The notes: a model not told the origin generated them from the sequence alone. DNA of 64,000 nucleotides from Desulfuribacillus alkaliarsenatis (GCF_001730225.1 NZ_MIJE01000001.1:620001-684000); one strand, 5' to 3'. Counted from the stretch's first letter, positions 52,836 through 61,157 are shown. A program made the numbers and translations.

Positions 52836-54311
52836 TTAAAAAGATAGTAAATTACTAGAAATAAAACCTGTGTTATTTCCAATTTTCACTTGCGTCCATC
52901 CATTACTTTGACCTAGGACTTCAACAGTGTCACCCCTACGGACTACAGCTATAATACTATGATTAGTTCCTGCTCCGCTTCTAACATTTACGATATTTCC
53001 AGAAACGGTTGCAGTAGATGTAGAAGTTGTAACTGTTTTCGTCACTGGGTTGGATAGAAGGAAGCTAGCAACATAGCCTGATTGTCCATTAAAATCAATC
53101 TCGTACCAACCATTTAGCTGTCTTTTAACGACAACTTCATTACCATTTCGTACGACACCTAAGATATTGCCACTAGTTGAAGCAGTAGCTCGTACATTAA
53201 CAACGTGACCAGTTACCGTACTAACTAGAACTTGAGAGGAGCTAGAATCGTTACTAGTGTTAGTGTTATTAGAGCTAGATGAGTAATCTCTTACTAGCCA
53301 ATCTGCTATAAATCCAGTGCTACCATTAGACATTCTGATATTAAACCAGCTTCCTGATTTTCCTGTTACATTTAATACTTCACCATTTCTGGCAACAGCA
53401 ACAATAGAAAAATTAGTTCCAGGTCCTGAACGTAAGTTAACAGTATTTCCTGTGACTTGTACTTGTCCTGTAATAGAAGGAGTATTTCCATTGTTCGAGC
53501 TGCCTTCATTATTATTTAACACCTGATTACTCGGCATAACAATTGGTCTTTGAGGTGGTAAATAATAATTAGTAGGAATTACAGGACCGCTATCGGTATA
53601 TCTATGGGCTGCCGCTGGGTTCCATGCGTCATTTGGAAGAATTCGACGTGCTTCTAAGAATTTCTCCCCATACCAATATGAGAAATTATTCACTATTCCT
53701 ATAGCTGTTGGTCTGTTACTTACTGTGTTTATAATTGCTGGTTTTCCATTAATAACTCCCATATATATAGCTACGTGGGAAATATACTTGTTGGTTTCTG
53801 TACCAGCCCAATACGTTAGTATATCACCAGGACGTAAGTTTTCTATACCTTTAATACCGTATAAAGCTTGTCCTGAAGAGCTTGTACCAACTCTAGTAGA
53901 GGATACACCTGGTACTCTAGTTCCAACCTTGTCATAATCCCTTGAGCGTGAGGTAATATTAATACCAAAATCACGATACACAAGCTGGGTAAAGTTAGAA
54001 CAGTCGATTAAACCGTTAGTGGGATATCCACCAGCAAAATTATAAATCATATAACCATGTTCCATATACCAGATTGCTCGTGCAACAACTTGATGAGCTA
54101 AACTTCCATCGTATTGTTGCTCAAATGCTCTTATAATCGGTACTTCCTGCCTATTATAACTATCTTGGAAGTTATGATACCTTTCTATCGCTTGCTGTCT
54201 GGTAATACTAACAGCTTCAGCCTCTGTTGCAAGCATAGGTACCAGAGAAACTGAAGAAAATATTAAAGCAGTTGACAAGATGATAGTAATAAATTTTTGT
54301 TTTAAACTCAT
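52836..54311 (-). CDS. Secreted NlpC/P60-type hydrolase with three SH3b domains
   Basis: A 491-residue exported protein. A signal peptide is visible (MSLKQKFITIILSTALIFSS, ending near ATEAEA). The catalytic region (about 30-230) has the Cys motif LIDCSNFTQLVYRDFG and the His motif ISHVAIYMG, as in NlpC/P60-like peptidoglycan endopeptidases. Three bacterial SH3 domains follow (near 275-340, 350-410 and 425-490), each with the pattern VNVRSGAGTNHSI or VNLRSGPGTNFSI and a G-W turn. ATG 54311 has AAGGAGGG six bases before it. It probably cleaves stem peptides in the wall. Confidence 0.88.
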   Translation of the reverse strand: MSLKQKFITIILSTALIFSSVSLVPMLATEAEAVSITRQQAIERYHNFQDSYNRQEVPIIRAFEQQYDGSLAHQVVARAIWYMEHGYMIYNFAGGYPTNGLIDCSNFTQLVYRDFGINITSRSRDYDKVGTRVPGVSSTRVGTSSSGQALYGIKGIENLRPGDILTYWAGTETNKYISHVAIYMGVINGKPAIINTVSNRPTAIGIVNNFSYWYGEKFLEARRILPNDAWNPAAAHRYTDSGPVIPTNYYLPPQRPIVMPSNQVLNNNEGSSNNGNTPSITGQVQVTGNTVNLRSGPGTNFSIVAVARNGEVLNVTGKSGSWFNIRMSNGSTGFIADWLVRDYSSSSNNTNTSNDSSSSQVLVSTVTGHVVNVRATASTSGNILGVVRNGNEVVVKRQLNGWYEIDFNGQSGYVASFLLSNPVTKTVTTSTSTATVSGNIVNVRSGAGTNHSIIAVVRRGDTVEVLGQSNGWTQVKIGNNTGFISSNLLSF

Positions 54312-54434
54312 TATCAACCCTCCTTAGTGTGAATTTTATCATAATTTTAAGTGTCATTTACGTGGTAAGTTATGTAAACTAACTTTGAGGCCTTATATAT
54401 CAATACTTAGAAAAAATAGAAAGAGGGATGCCGT

Positions 54435-55571
54435 GTGAAGATTGTAGTAGCTCCAGATTCGTTTAAAGGTAGTTTATCAGCTTTTGAGTTTTGTAATATT
54501 GTAGAGGAAGTTGCAATAAAACACTTTCCTATGCTTACCATCGTAAAGGTTCCTTTGGCAGATGGGGGAGAGGGCACAGTAGATAGTTTAATTCAAGGTG
54601 GGAATGGACAATTTCAATATGCAGAAGTAAATGATCCTTTATTTAGAAAAATAGAAGCTAAATATGGCATTCTAGAAGACAAAAAAACTGCTGTTATGGA
54701 GATTGCAGAGGCTTCAGGGCTACATAAGATTAGTAAAGCAGAGCAAAACCCGATGATTACATCAACCTATGGTACTGGCGAAATGATTAAGCATGCATTA
54801 GATCAAGGATGTAGAAATTTTATTATTGGAATAGGCGGAAGCGCTACTAACGATTGTGGCATAGGACTAATTCAAGCTCTTGGTGCAGAAGTATTGAATA
54901 AGAATAATAAGCAAGTCGCTCCAGGTGGAGAGGGTCTTTTAGAGGCTGTAAAGATAGATCTTGATAACTTTGATAAAAGAATAGAAGAATCTACATTTAC
55001 AATTGCATGTGATGTAAATAACCCGTTGACAGGGAAAACTGGAGCTGCTTATGTATTTTCTCCCCAAAAAGGTGCAACTCCAGCAATGGTAGAAGAGCTA
55101 GATAAAGGCTTGAAAAATTATGCGAAAGTAATTCACAACACCATCGGTATAGATATAGAAAATGTACCAGGAGCAGGAGCAGCTGGTGGGTTAGGTGCGT
55201 GTTTTAGTGCATTTTTTAATGGTCAGCTAAAGTCTGGTATTGAAATTGTATTAAAAACCACAGCATTAGAGGAAAAATTAAAATCAGCTGATATTGTAAT
55301 AACTGGAGAAGGTAAGATAGATACTCAAACAGCATATGGTAAAACACCGAGTGGTGTAGCAAAATTAGCAAGGAAACATCATGTTCCTGTCATTGGAATA
55401 TGTGGTATTCTCGAAGCTGATTCTGAAGCTATCAAGGAAATTGAACTAGATGCTGCTTTTTCAATTATGAATAGGCCTTGTATTGTAGAAGAAGCGATAT
55501 CAGATGCTAAAACAAATCTTGAGTCTTTAATTTACAATATATTTAATATTTTAACTATAAACAAGAAATAA
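54435..55571 (+). CDS. Glycerate kinase (GarK/GlxK family)
   Basis: A 378-residue type I glycerate kinase that phosphorylates D-glycerate. The N-terminus has VVAPDSFKGSLSAFE, followed by ADGGEGTVDSL near residue 44, GIGGSATNDCGIGLIQALG near 133 and GAGAAGGLGACFSAFF near 245. The start is GTG at 54435 after AAGAGGGATG. It is divergent from the NlpC/P60 gene. Whether it yields 2- or 3-phosphoglycerate is not readable from the sequence. Confidence 0.93.
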   Translation: MKIVVAPDSFKGSLSAFEFCNIVEEVAIKHFPMLTIVKVPLADGGEGTVDSLIQGGNGQFQYAEVNDPLFRKIEAKYGILEDKKTAVMEIAEASGLHKISKAEQNPMITSTYGTGEMIKHALDQGCRNFIIGIGGSATNDCGIGLIQALGAEVLNKNNKQVAPGGEGLLEAVKIDLDNFDKRIEESTFTIACDVNNPLTGKTGAAYVFSPQKGATPAMVEELDKGLKNYAKVIHNTIGIDIENVPGAGAAGGLGACFSAFFNGQLKSGIEIVLKTTALEEKLKSADIVITGEGKIDTQTAYGKTPSGVAKLARKHHVPVIGICGILEADSEAIKEIELDAAFSIMNRPCIVEEAISDAKTNLESLIYNIFNILTINKK

Positions 55572-55576
55572 CCTAA

Positions 55577-55604
55577 TTGACAGATTGTATACAGAATATA
55601 TAAT
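55577..55604 (+). promoter_or_regulatory. Strong promoter of the rubredoxin-like gene
   Basis: Perfect TTGACA (55577-55582), a 16-nt spacer and perfect TATAAT (55599-55604). It begins six bases after the glycerate kinase stop codon. Confidence 0.8.
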
Positions 55605-55626
55605 TAGATTAGTTCTAATTATATAT
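55596..55626. promoter_or_regulatory. Perfect 13-bp palindrome over the -10 and start region
   Basis: ATATATAATTAGA (55596-55608) and TCTAATTATATAT (55614-55626) are perfect inverted repeats around TTAGT. The element covers the -10 box and likely start site. Its core (55604-55618) matches the PerR box TTATAATNATTATAA at 10 of 14 defined positions. Confidence 0.6.
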
Positions 55627-55643
55627 TTATTGGAGGTATAACT

Positions 55644-55754
55644 ATGGCAATTTGGAAGTGTAGTAAATGTGGTTTTACGAAAGACAGCAGATGCAGACCA
55701 GGTAAGTGTCCTGAGTGCGGAGCAGCAAAAGACGATTTCAAAAAAGATGAGTAA
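55644..55754 (+). CDS. RCKP-type rubredoxin-like mini protein
   Basis: A 36-residue protein, MAIWKCSKCGFTKDSRCRPG followed by KCPECGAAKDDFKKDE. Two CxxC pairs (C6/C9 and C22/C25) plus the RCRPGKCPECGA segment match the small rubredoxin-like zinc-ribbon or iron-binding domains found alone or next to rubrerythrin in anaerobes. TGGAGG precedes the ATG at the right distance. It has its own strong promoter with an overlapping palindrome, so it is likely regulated, perhaps by oxygen or peroxide. Function is not known; electron transfer or metal sensing are both possible. Confidence 0.85.
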   Translation: MAIWKCSKCGFTKDSRCRPGKCPECGAAKDDFKKDE

Positions 55755-55794
55755 TAAACTATACATATAAAAATATGAAATTGTTACAAAACAG

Positions 55795-55823
55795 TTGACT
55801 AGATTAGGTTACTGTTTTATAAT
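55795..55823 (+). promoter_or_regulatory. Strong promoter upstream of a short terminated transcript
   Basis: TTGACT (55795-55800), exactly 17 nt, and perfect TATAAT (55818-55823). The predicted start is near 55830. Confidence 0.75.
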
Positions 55824-55829
55824 ACAGAT

Positions 55830-55891
55830 AGAAGTGTGATTTCTCTCCACTCCTATCCATAATAATCCTGCGCTTAGCAGGATATTTTTTT
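55830..55891 (+). ncRNA. Candidate small RNA or attenuated leader, about 60 nt
   Basis: Between the promoter start (about 55830) and a perfect terminator hairpin (ATCCTGC 55865-55871 with GCAGGAT 55877-55883, then A and seven T) there is no reading frame of note. The unit would yield a short RNA of about 60 nt, or act as an attenuator for the membrane-protein gene at 55940. The boundaries are predicted and not measured. Confidence 0.45.
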
Positions 55892-55939
55892 GCATTTTTA
55901 TACAGCTTTGTCATAAAGATAGGGTAAGGGGGAAGTGAG

Positions 55940-56383
55940 ATGATACTTCTTATTATGAGCTTTATATTAGCAATTTCATATAGTCTAGTCTATTTAATAA
56001 CATTTCTATTAGAGAATTTCATTACAGACATTATACGACTGCAAATCAATTACGATTTGTTAGCAATTTTTTATAGCTTCTTCTCATTGATTATAATATT
56101 TATGGGTGGAATCTATTCTTCAATGATATATAATAAAACAAAAGAAAAAATAGTAATAAACATAGCTTTTATAGTAGTTATGTTTTTAGGACAAATCATA
56201 GGCTTACTAGACAAGATTACACATGGTCTTGTATTATTAACTGGAGCATATGCTGTGATATTGCCACAAGTACTATATTATTTATTTATAATAATTTGTT
56301 TTATTATCGGTCAATTGTGTAGTTTCGATTTAGGCAAACAGAAGAAAAATTTAAGAGCTAAGATGTTCAAATATAGTAACTAA
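55940..56383 (+). CDS. Hypothetical four-helix membrane protein
   Basis: A 147-residue, very hydrophobic protein with four likely transmembrane segments (about 3-22, 38-62, 72-90 and 103-128) and a basic C-terminus (GKQKKNLRAKMFKYSN). No family is recognised. AGGGGGAAGTGAG precedes the ATG. It follows a promoter and terminator unit at 55795-55891 that may control it, and is followed by a terminator at 56523. It is not clearly linked to the downstream sigma factor. Confidence 0.65.
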   Translation: MILLIMSFILAISYSLVYLITFLLENFITDIIRLQINYDLLAIFYSFFSLIIIFMGGIYSSMIYNKTKEKIVINIAFIVVMFLGQIIGLLDKITHGLVLLTGAYAVILPQVLYYLFIIICFIIGQLCSFDLGKQKKNLRAKMFKYSN

Positions 56384-56522
56384 TCGATTACCATTCATCT
56401 ACTAAACAACCAATAATAGTAACTAGTATAGTCTAACATGATATTGTATACTTTGAATATACTAAATATGTTATACTAGAATCACAATTCATTTGATAGT
56501 CTCTATATATTTACAATAATAT

Positions 56523-56546
56523 ACACGTGATAACACGTGTTTTTTT
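56523..56546 (+). terminator. Intrinsic terminator before the sigma factor gene
   Basis: ACACGTG (56523-56529) pairs perfectly with CACGTGT (56534-56540), and seven T follow. The preceding 56384-56522 region is AT-rich with several TATACT-like hexamers but no clear promoter. Confidence 0.75.
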
Positions 56547-56588
56547 AGGTCGCAAATCGTATTATTTACTCATAAATTTAGGATATAA

Positions 56589-56616
56589 CGCAACTTTTTA
56601 CCCTGGAAAAAGTCTA
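56589..56616 (+). promoter_or_regulatory. Candidate ECF-type autoregulatory promoter
   Basis: CGCAAC (56589-56594), with its AAC core, is followed after 16 nt by AGTCTA (56611-56616). The layout resembles TGAAAC-N16-CGTC ECF promoters and lies directly upstream of the ECF sigma gene. Confidence 0.4.
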
Positions 56617-56664
56617 ATATTATTGACTGGGGTAAATTTTGGCGGAACTTCAGGAGGATCCCCT

Positions 56665-57234
56665 ATGAATGACTCCCAGATAATTCAGTTAATCAATGAA
56701 GGCAATCAAGAATATTATGGAGAATTAATCCAAAGACATGAACAGAAGATACTAGTCTTTATACATTACATGTTGAAAAATAATTCTTCAATGGAAGTAT
56801 TAGCTGAAGATTTATGTCAAGAGACATTTATTAAAGCATACAAAAATCTTAATAGTTTTCGCGATAAAGAAGCAACATTTACTACTTGGTTATATACGAT
56901 TGCTAGAAATACCGTTTTAAGTGAATTAAGAAAATCCAAAAATAAAGGTCAATATTTAGAGGATATAAACATTATTCCTAAAACGGAAGCAGACGAATTA
57001 CCTGAGTATAAATTACTTAAAAACGAGCGTATTCATCTTGTTAGAGAAGCGATTAACACCTTGCCAGAGACTCAGAGGATGGCTATAATTCTGCGTGAAT
57101 ATGAACAGCTCGATTATAAGCAGATAGGCGAAATTATGGATTGTTCAGTCAGTGCAGTAAAATCGTTAATATTTCGTGGTAGGTCAGCAATAAAAAGCAA
57201 ACTCGAGAAGTATATAATTTCGGGTTCAGAATAA
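56665..57234 (+). CDS. ECF-family RNA polymerase sigma factor
   Basis: A 189-residue sigma-70 family protein with region 2 (LAEDLCQETFIKAYKNL, FTTWLYTIARNTVLSELRK) and region 4 (LPETQRMAIILREYEQLDYK, then EIMDCSVSAVKSLIFRGRSA), the two-domain ECF layout. ATG 56665 has AGGAGG six bases before it; longer in-frame starts lack a ribosome-binding site and conserved residues. The anti-sigma gene follows by 19 nt. It resembles the SigW/SigV group. Target genes cannot be told. Confidence 0.93.
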   Translation: MNDSQIIQLINEGNQEYYGELIQRHEQKILVFIHYMLKNNSSMEVLAEDLCQETFIKAYKNLNSFRDKEATFTTWLYTIARNTVLSELRKSKNKGQYLEDINIIPKTEADELPEYKLLKNERIHLVREAINTLPETQRMAIILREYEQLDYKQIGEIMDCSVSAVKSLIFRGRSAIKSKLEKYIISGSE

Positions 57235-57253
57235 CCTTGAAAGGAAGATTGAT

Positions 57254-57838
57254 ATGAATTGTCAACAAGTGCAGTCAATGCTCTTAGATTTCATTGACTG
57301 CCAGCTAAATGTTAGTGATGAACAATTAGTTAAAGAGCATATTAGCGTGTGTGAAGAATGTAAAGCTAAATATCTGGATTGGAAACAAACACTTACACAC
57401 ATTAAGGATACTAAAGCGCTAGTATACAGTGAACCTAACTGTGCTTCTATAAAAAATGACGTAATGAGACGAATAGAAGTATTTGAAGGTCAAAAAAGAG
57501 TATTTAAGAGAAATATTAACGTTTGGAATCGCTTAGCTAGTATAGCTGCTGTGTTTGCAATTATGTTTATAGGGTATGCAGGCTATAATCAATCGATAAC
57601 ACCCGAACAACCAAGCACAATGTTAGCTATCGAACAACAAATGAATACTGATGAGTCTCAGGAGAAAAAAGGAGACGTAGTTAGAATAGCAAGTAATGAT
57701 GATACTACTATTGCAACGAACACTTCTCTAAAGACAGTAGCACCTTACTCATTAGGTGGTATCTTCCTTGGAATTGGAGCAGCATCGATTGTAATGAGAA
57801 GAAAATTAGAAAAGCAACTGCAAGATATATTAAAATAA
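57254..57838 (+). CDS. Anti-sigma factor with zinc-binding ZAS domain
   Basis: A 194-residue protein with an N-terminal ZAS motif H29-x3-C33-x2-C36 (in KEHISVCEECKAKY), which binds ECF sigma factors. A transmembrane segment lies near residues 95-112 (LASIAAVFAIMFIGYAG). A second hydrophobic stretch near the C-terminus (GGIFLGIGAASIVM, about 168-182) would return the chain to the membrane. It is the co-transcribed regulator of the preceding sigma factor, probably released by regulated proteolysis. AAAGGAAG precedes the ATG. Confidence 0.9.
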   Translation: MNCQQVQSMLLDFIDCQLNVSDEQLVKEHISVCEECKAKYLDWKQTLTHIKDTKALVYSEPNCASIKNDVMRRIEVFEGQKRVFKRNINVWNRLASIAAVFAIMFIGYAGYNQSITPEQPSTMLAIEQQMNTDESQEKKGDVVRIASNDDTTIATNTSLKTVAPYSLGGIFLGIGAASIVMRRKLEKQLQDILK

Positions 57839-57906
57839 TAAATCTACTACATATACAGTAATAATCACAGTACATATATCATAATATTACCAATACAATC
57901 ACATAC

Positions 57907-57944
57907 AAAAAAGTGATCATTCATAATTGAATGATCACTTTTTT
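57907..57944. terminator. Bidirectional terminator between anti-sigma and transporter genes
   Basis: AAAAAAGTGATCATTC (57907-57922) and GAATGATCACTTTTTT (57929-57944) are perfect inverted repeats with T tracts on both strands, serving two convergent genes. Confidence 0.92.
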
Positions 57945-57960
57945 GATGTATATTTGATCC

Positions 57961-59298
57961 TTAGCTAAACAACTTAGTGTATAGACCCCAAACCATAACT
58001 ACTGCTACAGAGATTGGAATAATGTATCCTACAAGTATAGTATACCAGTTTCCAAATACGATAGTTCCCTTTGGAGAGTTAATTTCTTCAACTGCGTTCT
58101 TAGTCTTCCATACATGGGCAGCAAAGATTGCTGTTAATAAACCACCTAGTGGAAGTAAAATATCACTTGCAAAGAAATCGTAAGTATCTAAGATATCCAT
58201 TCCTAAGAATGTAACATTACTCCATAAACTCATACCTAGAGTTGGTGGTAAACCAGTTAAGAAGATAATTCCACCAATTGTTAAAGCAGCCTGCTTACGA
58301 GTCCAACCTTTTTCGTCAACAACCCAAGCTACTACAACCTCTAATAGAGAAATTGCTGAAGTTAATGCTGCAACACTTAATAATAGGAAGAACATAAAGC
58401 CAAAGATTGTACCAGCTGGCATTGCAGCAAATACTGCAGGTAAAGTCATAAATGCAAGACCAGCACCACTTGCAGGGTCAAAGCCTAATGCAAATACAGC
58501 AGGGAAGATTGCGAAACCTGCAATGATTGCAACCCCTGTGTCTAATCCTACTACCCAACCAGCGCTATCAGAGATATTATCTTCACGCTTTAAGTAACTA
58601 CCATAAGTAATAAGAGCACCCATACCTAAACTTAAAGTAAAGAATGATTGACCAACTGCTCTTAGGAAGGTTTCACCAGTTACATCACCTAAATTAGGCG
58701 TTAAGAAGAATGCTACACCAGCTCCAGCTCCTTCTAATGTTAAACCTCTTACTACTAATACAATTAATAAAAGGAATAAAACTGGCATTAGGATTTTAGT
58801 TGCGCGTTGGATTCCGTTAACAACTCCAGAAGCAATAATCCCAATAGTTAATGCCATAAATACTGCGTGCCAAATGATTGGTGGCCATACACTTGTAATA
58901 TGACCTACAAACATACCAGTAAAGTCATCACCAGCATTAAAACCACCTAGTGCTTTAAATACATAAGCCAAAGACCAACCTGCAACGATAGAGTAGAATG
59001 ATAGGATTACAAATCCTGCTAAAACTCCCATTGCTCCAACTAACCACCAAGGTGAGTTAGGTGCAAGTGCTTTGAAAGCACCCACTGGGTTTTTCTGTGT
59101 TTTACGACCAAGTGCAATTTCAGTCGTTAACAGAGGATAACCAATTAAAAAGATAGTTACTAAATAAATAAGTACAAATGCAGCTCCACCTTCGGTACCT
59201 ACAACATAGGAGAAACGCCAAATGTTTCCAAGACCTACAGCAGAACCAGCGGCAGCTAGGATAAAGCCTAAATTCGACGTCCACTGCTCACGTGCCAT
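57961..59298 (-). CDS. Sodium-dependent transporter of the NSS (SNF) family
   Basis: A 445-residue transporter with eleven or twelve transmembrane helices. The first helix carries AAAGSAVGLGNIWRFSYVVG, the sodium and substrate-binding signature of LeuT-like transporters, followed by GGAAFVLIYLV. It lacks long loops, as bacterial members do. Substrates of relatives are amino acids such as tryptophan, tyrosine or leucine; specificity is not readable here. A strong AAGGAGG precedes the ATG on the minus strand. Its convergent neighbour shares a bidirectional terminator. Confidence 0.92.
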   Translation of the reverse strand: MAREQWTSNLGFILAAAGSAVGLGNIWRFSYVVGTEGGAAFVLIYLVTIFLIGYPLLTTEIALGRKTQKNPVGAFKALAPNSPWWLVGAMGVLAGFVILSFYSIVAGWSLAYVFKALGGFNAGDDFTGMFVGHITSVWPPIIWHAVFMALTIGIIASGVVNGIQRATKILMPVLFLLLIVLVVRGLTLEGAGAGVAFFLTPNLGDVTGETFLRAVGQSFFTLSLGMGALITYGSYLKREDNISDSAGWVVGLDTGVAIIAGFAIFPAVFALGFDPASGAGLAFMTLPAVFAAMPAGTIFGFMFFLLLSVAALTSAISLLEVVVAWVVDEKGWTRKQAALTIGGIIFLTGLPPTLGMSLWSNVTFLGMDILDTYDFFASDILLPLGGLLTAIFAAHVWKTKNAVEEINSPKGTIVFGNWYTILVGYIIPISVAVVMVWGLYTKLFS

Positions 59299-59597
59299 TA
59301 AAAAACCTCCTTAAAATATAGTAAATTAATTCTAGTACATTTTATGATAAATTTCCTATAAAATAAAATATGAAATTAGAGCATTTTATGCCTTTAGAAC
59401 ACTAAAGGATTACAATAAATCAATATATCTTACAAATTCGGTGCTTTTTATCAAATTTTCAAACTATTCAATCTTATGAGACAATTATATGAAATTTAAA
59501 ATTTACTATGCTATTTTATAATTTACTAGGGGAATATCTTCTACTGTTTGAATATATTACTTATATACGCTAAGAAATAACAAAGGAGGGGAACGTT
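59299..59597. other. Divergent intergenic region, AT-rich
   Basis: This 299-nt region separates the NSS transporter (minus) from ypiB (plus) and must hold both promoters. It is very AT-rich. I see no convincing -35/-10 pair, riboswitch or conserved hairpin; only the two ribosome-binding sites at its ends are clear. Confidence 0.6.
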
Positions 59598-60164
59598 ATA
59601 GCTAATAGTGTAAGTACTGAAGATAAAAAACAGTTTTTACGGTGGTTTGTAAAGAATTATGTCTTGCAAAGTAGTGAAGCTACTTGGCTGCTAACATATC
59701 TATGCTCTGATTCCGAATTATTAAAGCGGATACACTTTGTAGAAGAAGCTAATTTGTCCTTACGTACACTAATTATTTCAACAACCTGTGTGAAAATGAA
59801 ACCCTTTGTATTTTACAATAAGAAAAAGATCCTATATAACGTAGAAGAAACTTTTATGGAGATTTATGAGAACATAGAAGATGATATATACATCGTTTTG
59901 TACTTTAAAGATAGGCAAAACTCTCCTGAATATGCTTCGATAATGGAAAGAAATTCAAAACCTAAAATTAACAGCTCCATAACCATCCAGGCCGATATTG
60001 TTATTGATCAAGCTATTTTACGTTACAAAGTATATGACTTATATAAGAAAATAGATGATGCTATTGATAAACACGATAAAGCTATGTTTACCAAGTTAAC
60101 TGAGGAGCTGCAGATACTACTTAGCCATAATAATTTAGCCGATTTTACTCCTTTAAAAAGCTAA
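59598..60164 (+). CDS. ypiB: YpiB/UPF0302 family protein with apparent AUA start codon
   Basis: A protein of about 188 residues of the YpiB family, whose B. subtilis member is linked to control of menaquinone and lipopolysaccharide-type functions but is poorly understood. The conserved N-terminus [20 protein letters not shown] lies upstream of the first in-frame canonical start (TTG 59664), so translation must begin earlier. No in-frame ATG, GTG or TTG exists between the upstream stop at 59571 and 59664. AAAGGAGGGG (59582-59591) is ideally placed for ATA at 59598, giving [15 protein letters not shown] after the initiator. A base error from ATG is the main alternative. Gene order ypiB-ypjB supports the family call. 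Confidence 0.85.
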   Translation: MANSVSTEDKKQFLRWFVKNYVLQSSEATWLLTYLCSDSELLKRIHFVEEANLSLRTLIISTTCVKMKPFVFYNKKKILYNVEETFMEIYENIEDDIYIVLYFKDRQNSPEYASIMERNSKPKINSSITIQADIVIDQAILRYKVYDLYKKIDDAIDKHDKAMFTKLTEELQILLSHNNLADFTPLKS

Positions 60165-60190
60165 AACTCGATAAAAAGTTTTAGCTTTTT
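60155..60190 (+). terminator. Intrinsic terminator after ypiB
   Basis: AAAAAGCTAAAACT (60155-60168) pairs perfectly with AGTTTTAGCTTTTT (60177-60190). The left arm overlaps the end of ypiB. Confidence 0.9.
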
Positions 60191-60269
60191 TATTTTTATA
60201 TTTTTTTGTTAAACAAGTAGTATTTTAAATAATACTTCATACACATAGAGTAGAGGAGGGGAGAGTACT

Positions 60270-61073
60270 ATGTACATTTATATGGGTATGAAAAAATTAT
60301 TGGTGATTACTTTGTGTATTTTTCTGATAAATATTAACTTTGTAACGATAACCTTGGCGAGTGATAACTCTTCAAGAATTACAAATAATGGACAAAACAT
60401 AAATGATTACTCATCCCAAGTAATCTATTTCATTAACCATGAGAAATATGCTCAAGCGAAAGAAGTTTTGTTACAGATGATTAATTACTATTTAAGTATG
60501 GTTAGTCAAGTGGATATATCTCTAGAAGCACATAATGCTTATACACAACAGTTATTAGTTGTTAAAAGTGAGCTTTCTAGGGGTAATATAAATAGGTTGC
60601 TACTAATAGAGGAAAGCTATAAATTACATATTGCGTCCGAAGTTTTAAGTAAGCAAAGTTATACAGAATTTGCAAAGCAAATGGATTTGTTCCATAAAAG
60701 TGCCGTTAATTTGTTAAATGAGCTTGATAAAAACAGTGATAGTGAAATAAACAATATGGTTAATGAGCTTGAAGAAAATTTCTTAATTGTCAGTATTGCT
60801 ATGCAAATTATGTATCCGCAAGAGTATCACAATCAAATAAGCTCTATTATCAATTATTTGAAAAAAGTTGACTCTAGGCAAATCCAAAGCGCTAAAGAAG
60901 CTATAGAATATTTAGCAACAACACTAGAGAAATTAAATGACCATGCACAACAAGCCCATGGGCAGTTAGTATATACAACAATGACACCACAATCTTATTT
61001 AATGGGAATTTCCGCTGTCACAGCTATAGCAATCATGACAATATTCTGGAGAAGGTGGAAACTAGCAAGCTAA
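60270..61073 (+). CDS. ypjB: Sporulation protein YpjB
   Basis: A 267-residue membrane protein of the YpjB family, found in spore formers; the B. subtilis gene is expressed in sporulation under sigma-E. It has an N-terminal signal or anchor segment (about residues 8-30), a helical extracytoplasmic part, and a C-terminal transmembrane helix (YLMGISAVTAIAIMTIFWRR) with a short basic tail. ATG 60270 follows AGGAGGGGAG; ATG 60285 or 60291 are alternatives. In B. subtilis qcrABC and ypjA lie between ypiB and ypjB; they are absent here. Confidence 0.82.
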   Translation: MYIYMGMKKLLVITLCIFLININFVTITLASDNSSRITNNGQNINDYSSQVIYFINHEKYAQAKEVLLQMINYYLSMVSQVDISLEAHNAYTQQLLVVKSELSRGNINRLLLIEESYKLHIASEVLSKQSYTEFAKQMDLFHKSAVNLLNELDKNSDSEINNMVNELEENFLIVSIAMQIMYPQEYHNQISSIINYLKKVDSRQIQSAKEAIEYLATTLEKLNDHAQQAHGQLVYTTMTPQSYLMGISAVTAIAIMTIFWRRWKLAS

Positions 61074-61109
61074 GTTAAACAATAATAAATATGAGGAATG
61101 AGAATAGCA

Positions 61110-61142
61110 AAATAGCTAGCTTTCTGCTGGCTATTTTTTTGT
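61110..61142 (+). terminator. Intrinsic terminator after ypjB
   Basis: AATAGCTAGC (61111-61120) pairs with GCTGGCTATT (61126-61135) with one G-T pair, and T residues follow. The gene on the other side is convergent. Confidence 0.82.
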
Positions 61143-61157
61143 ACATGTTCAAGTTGT

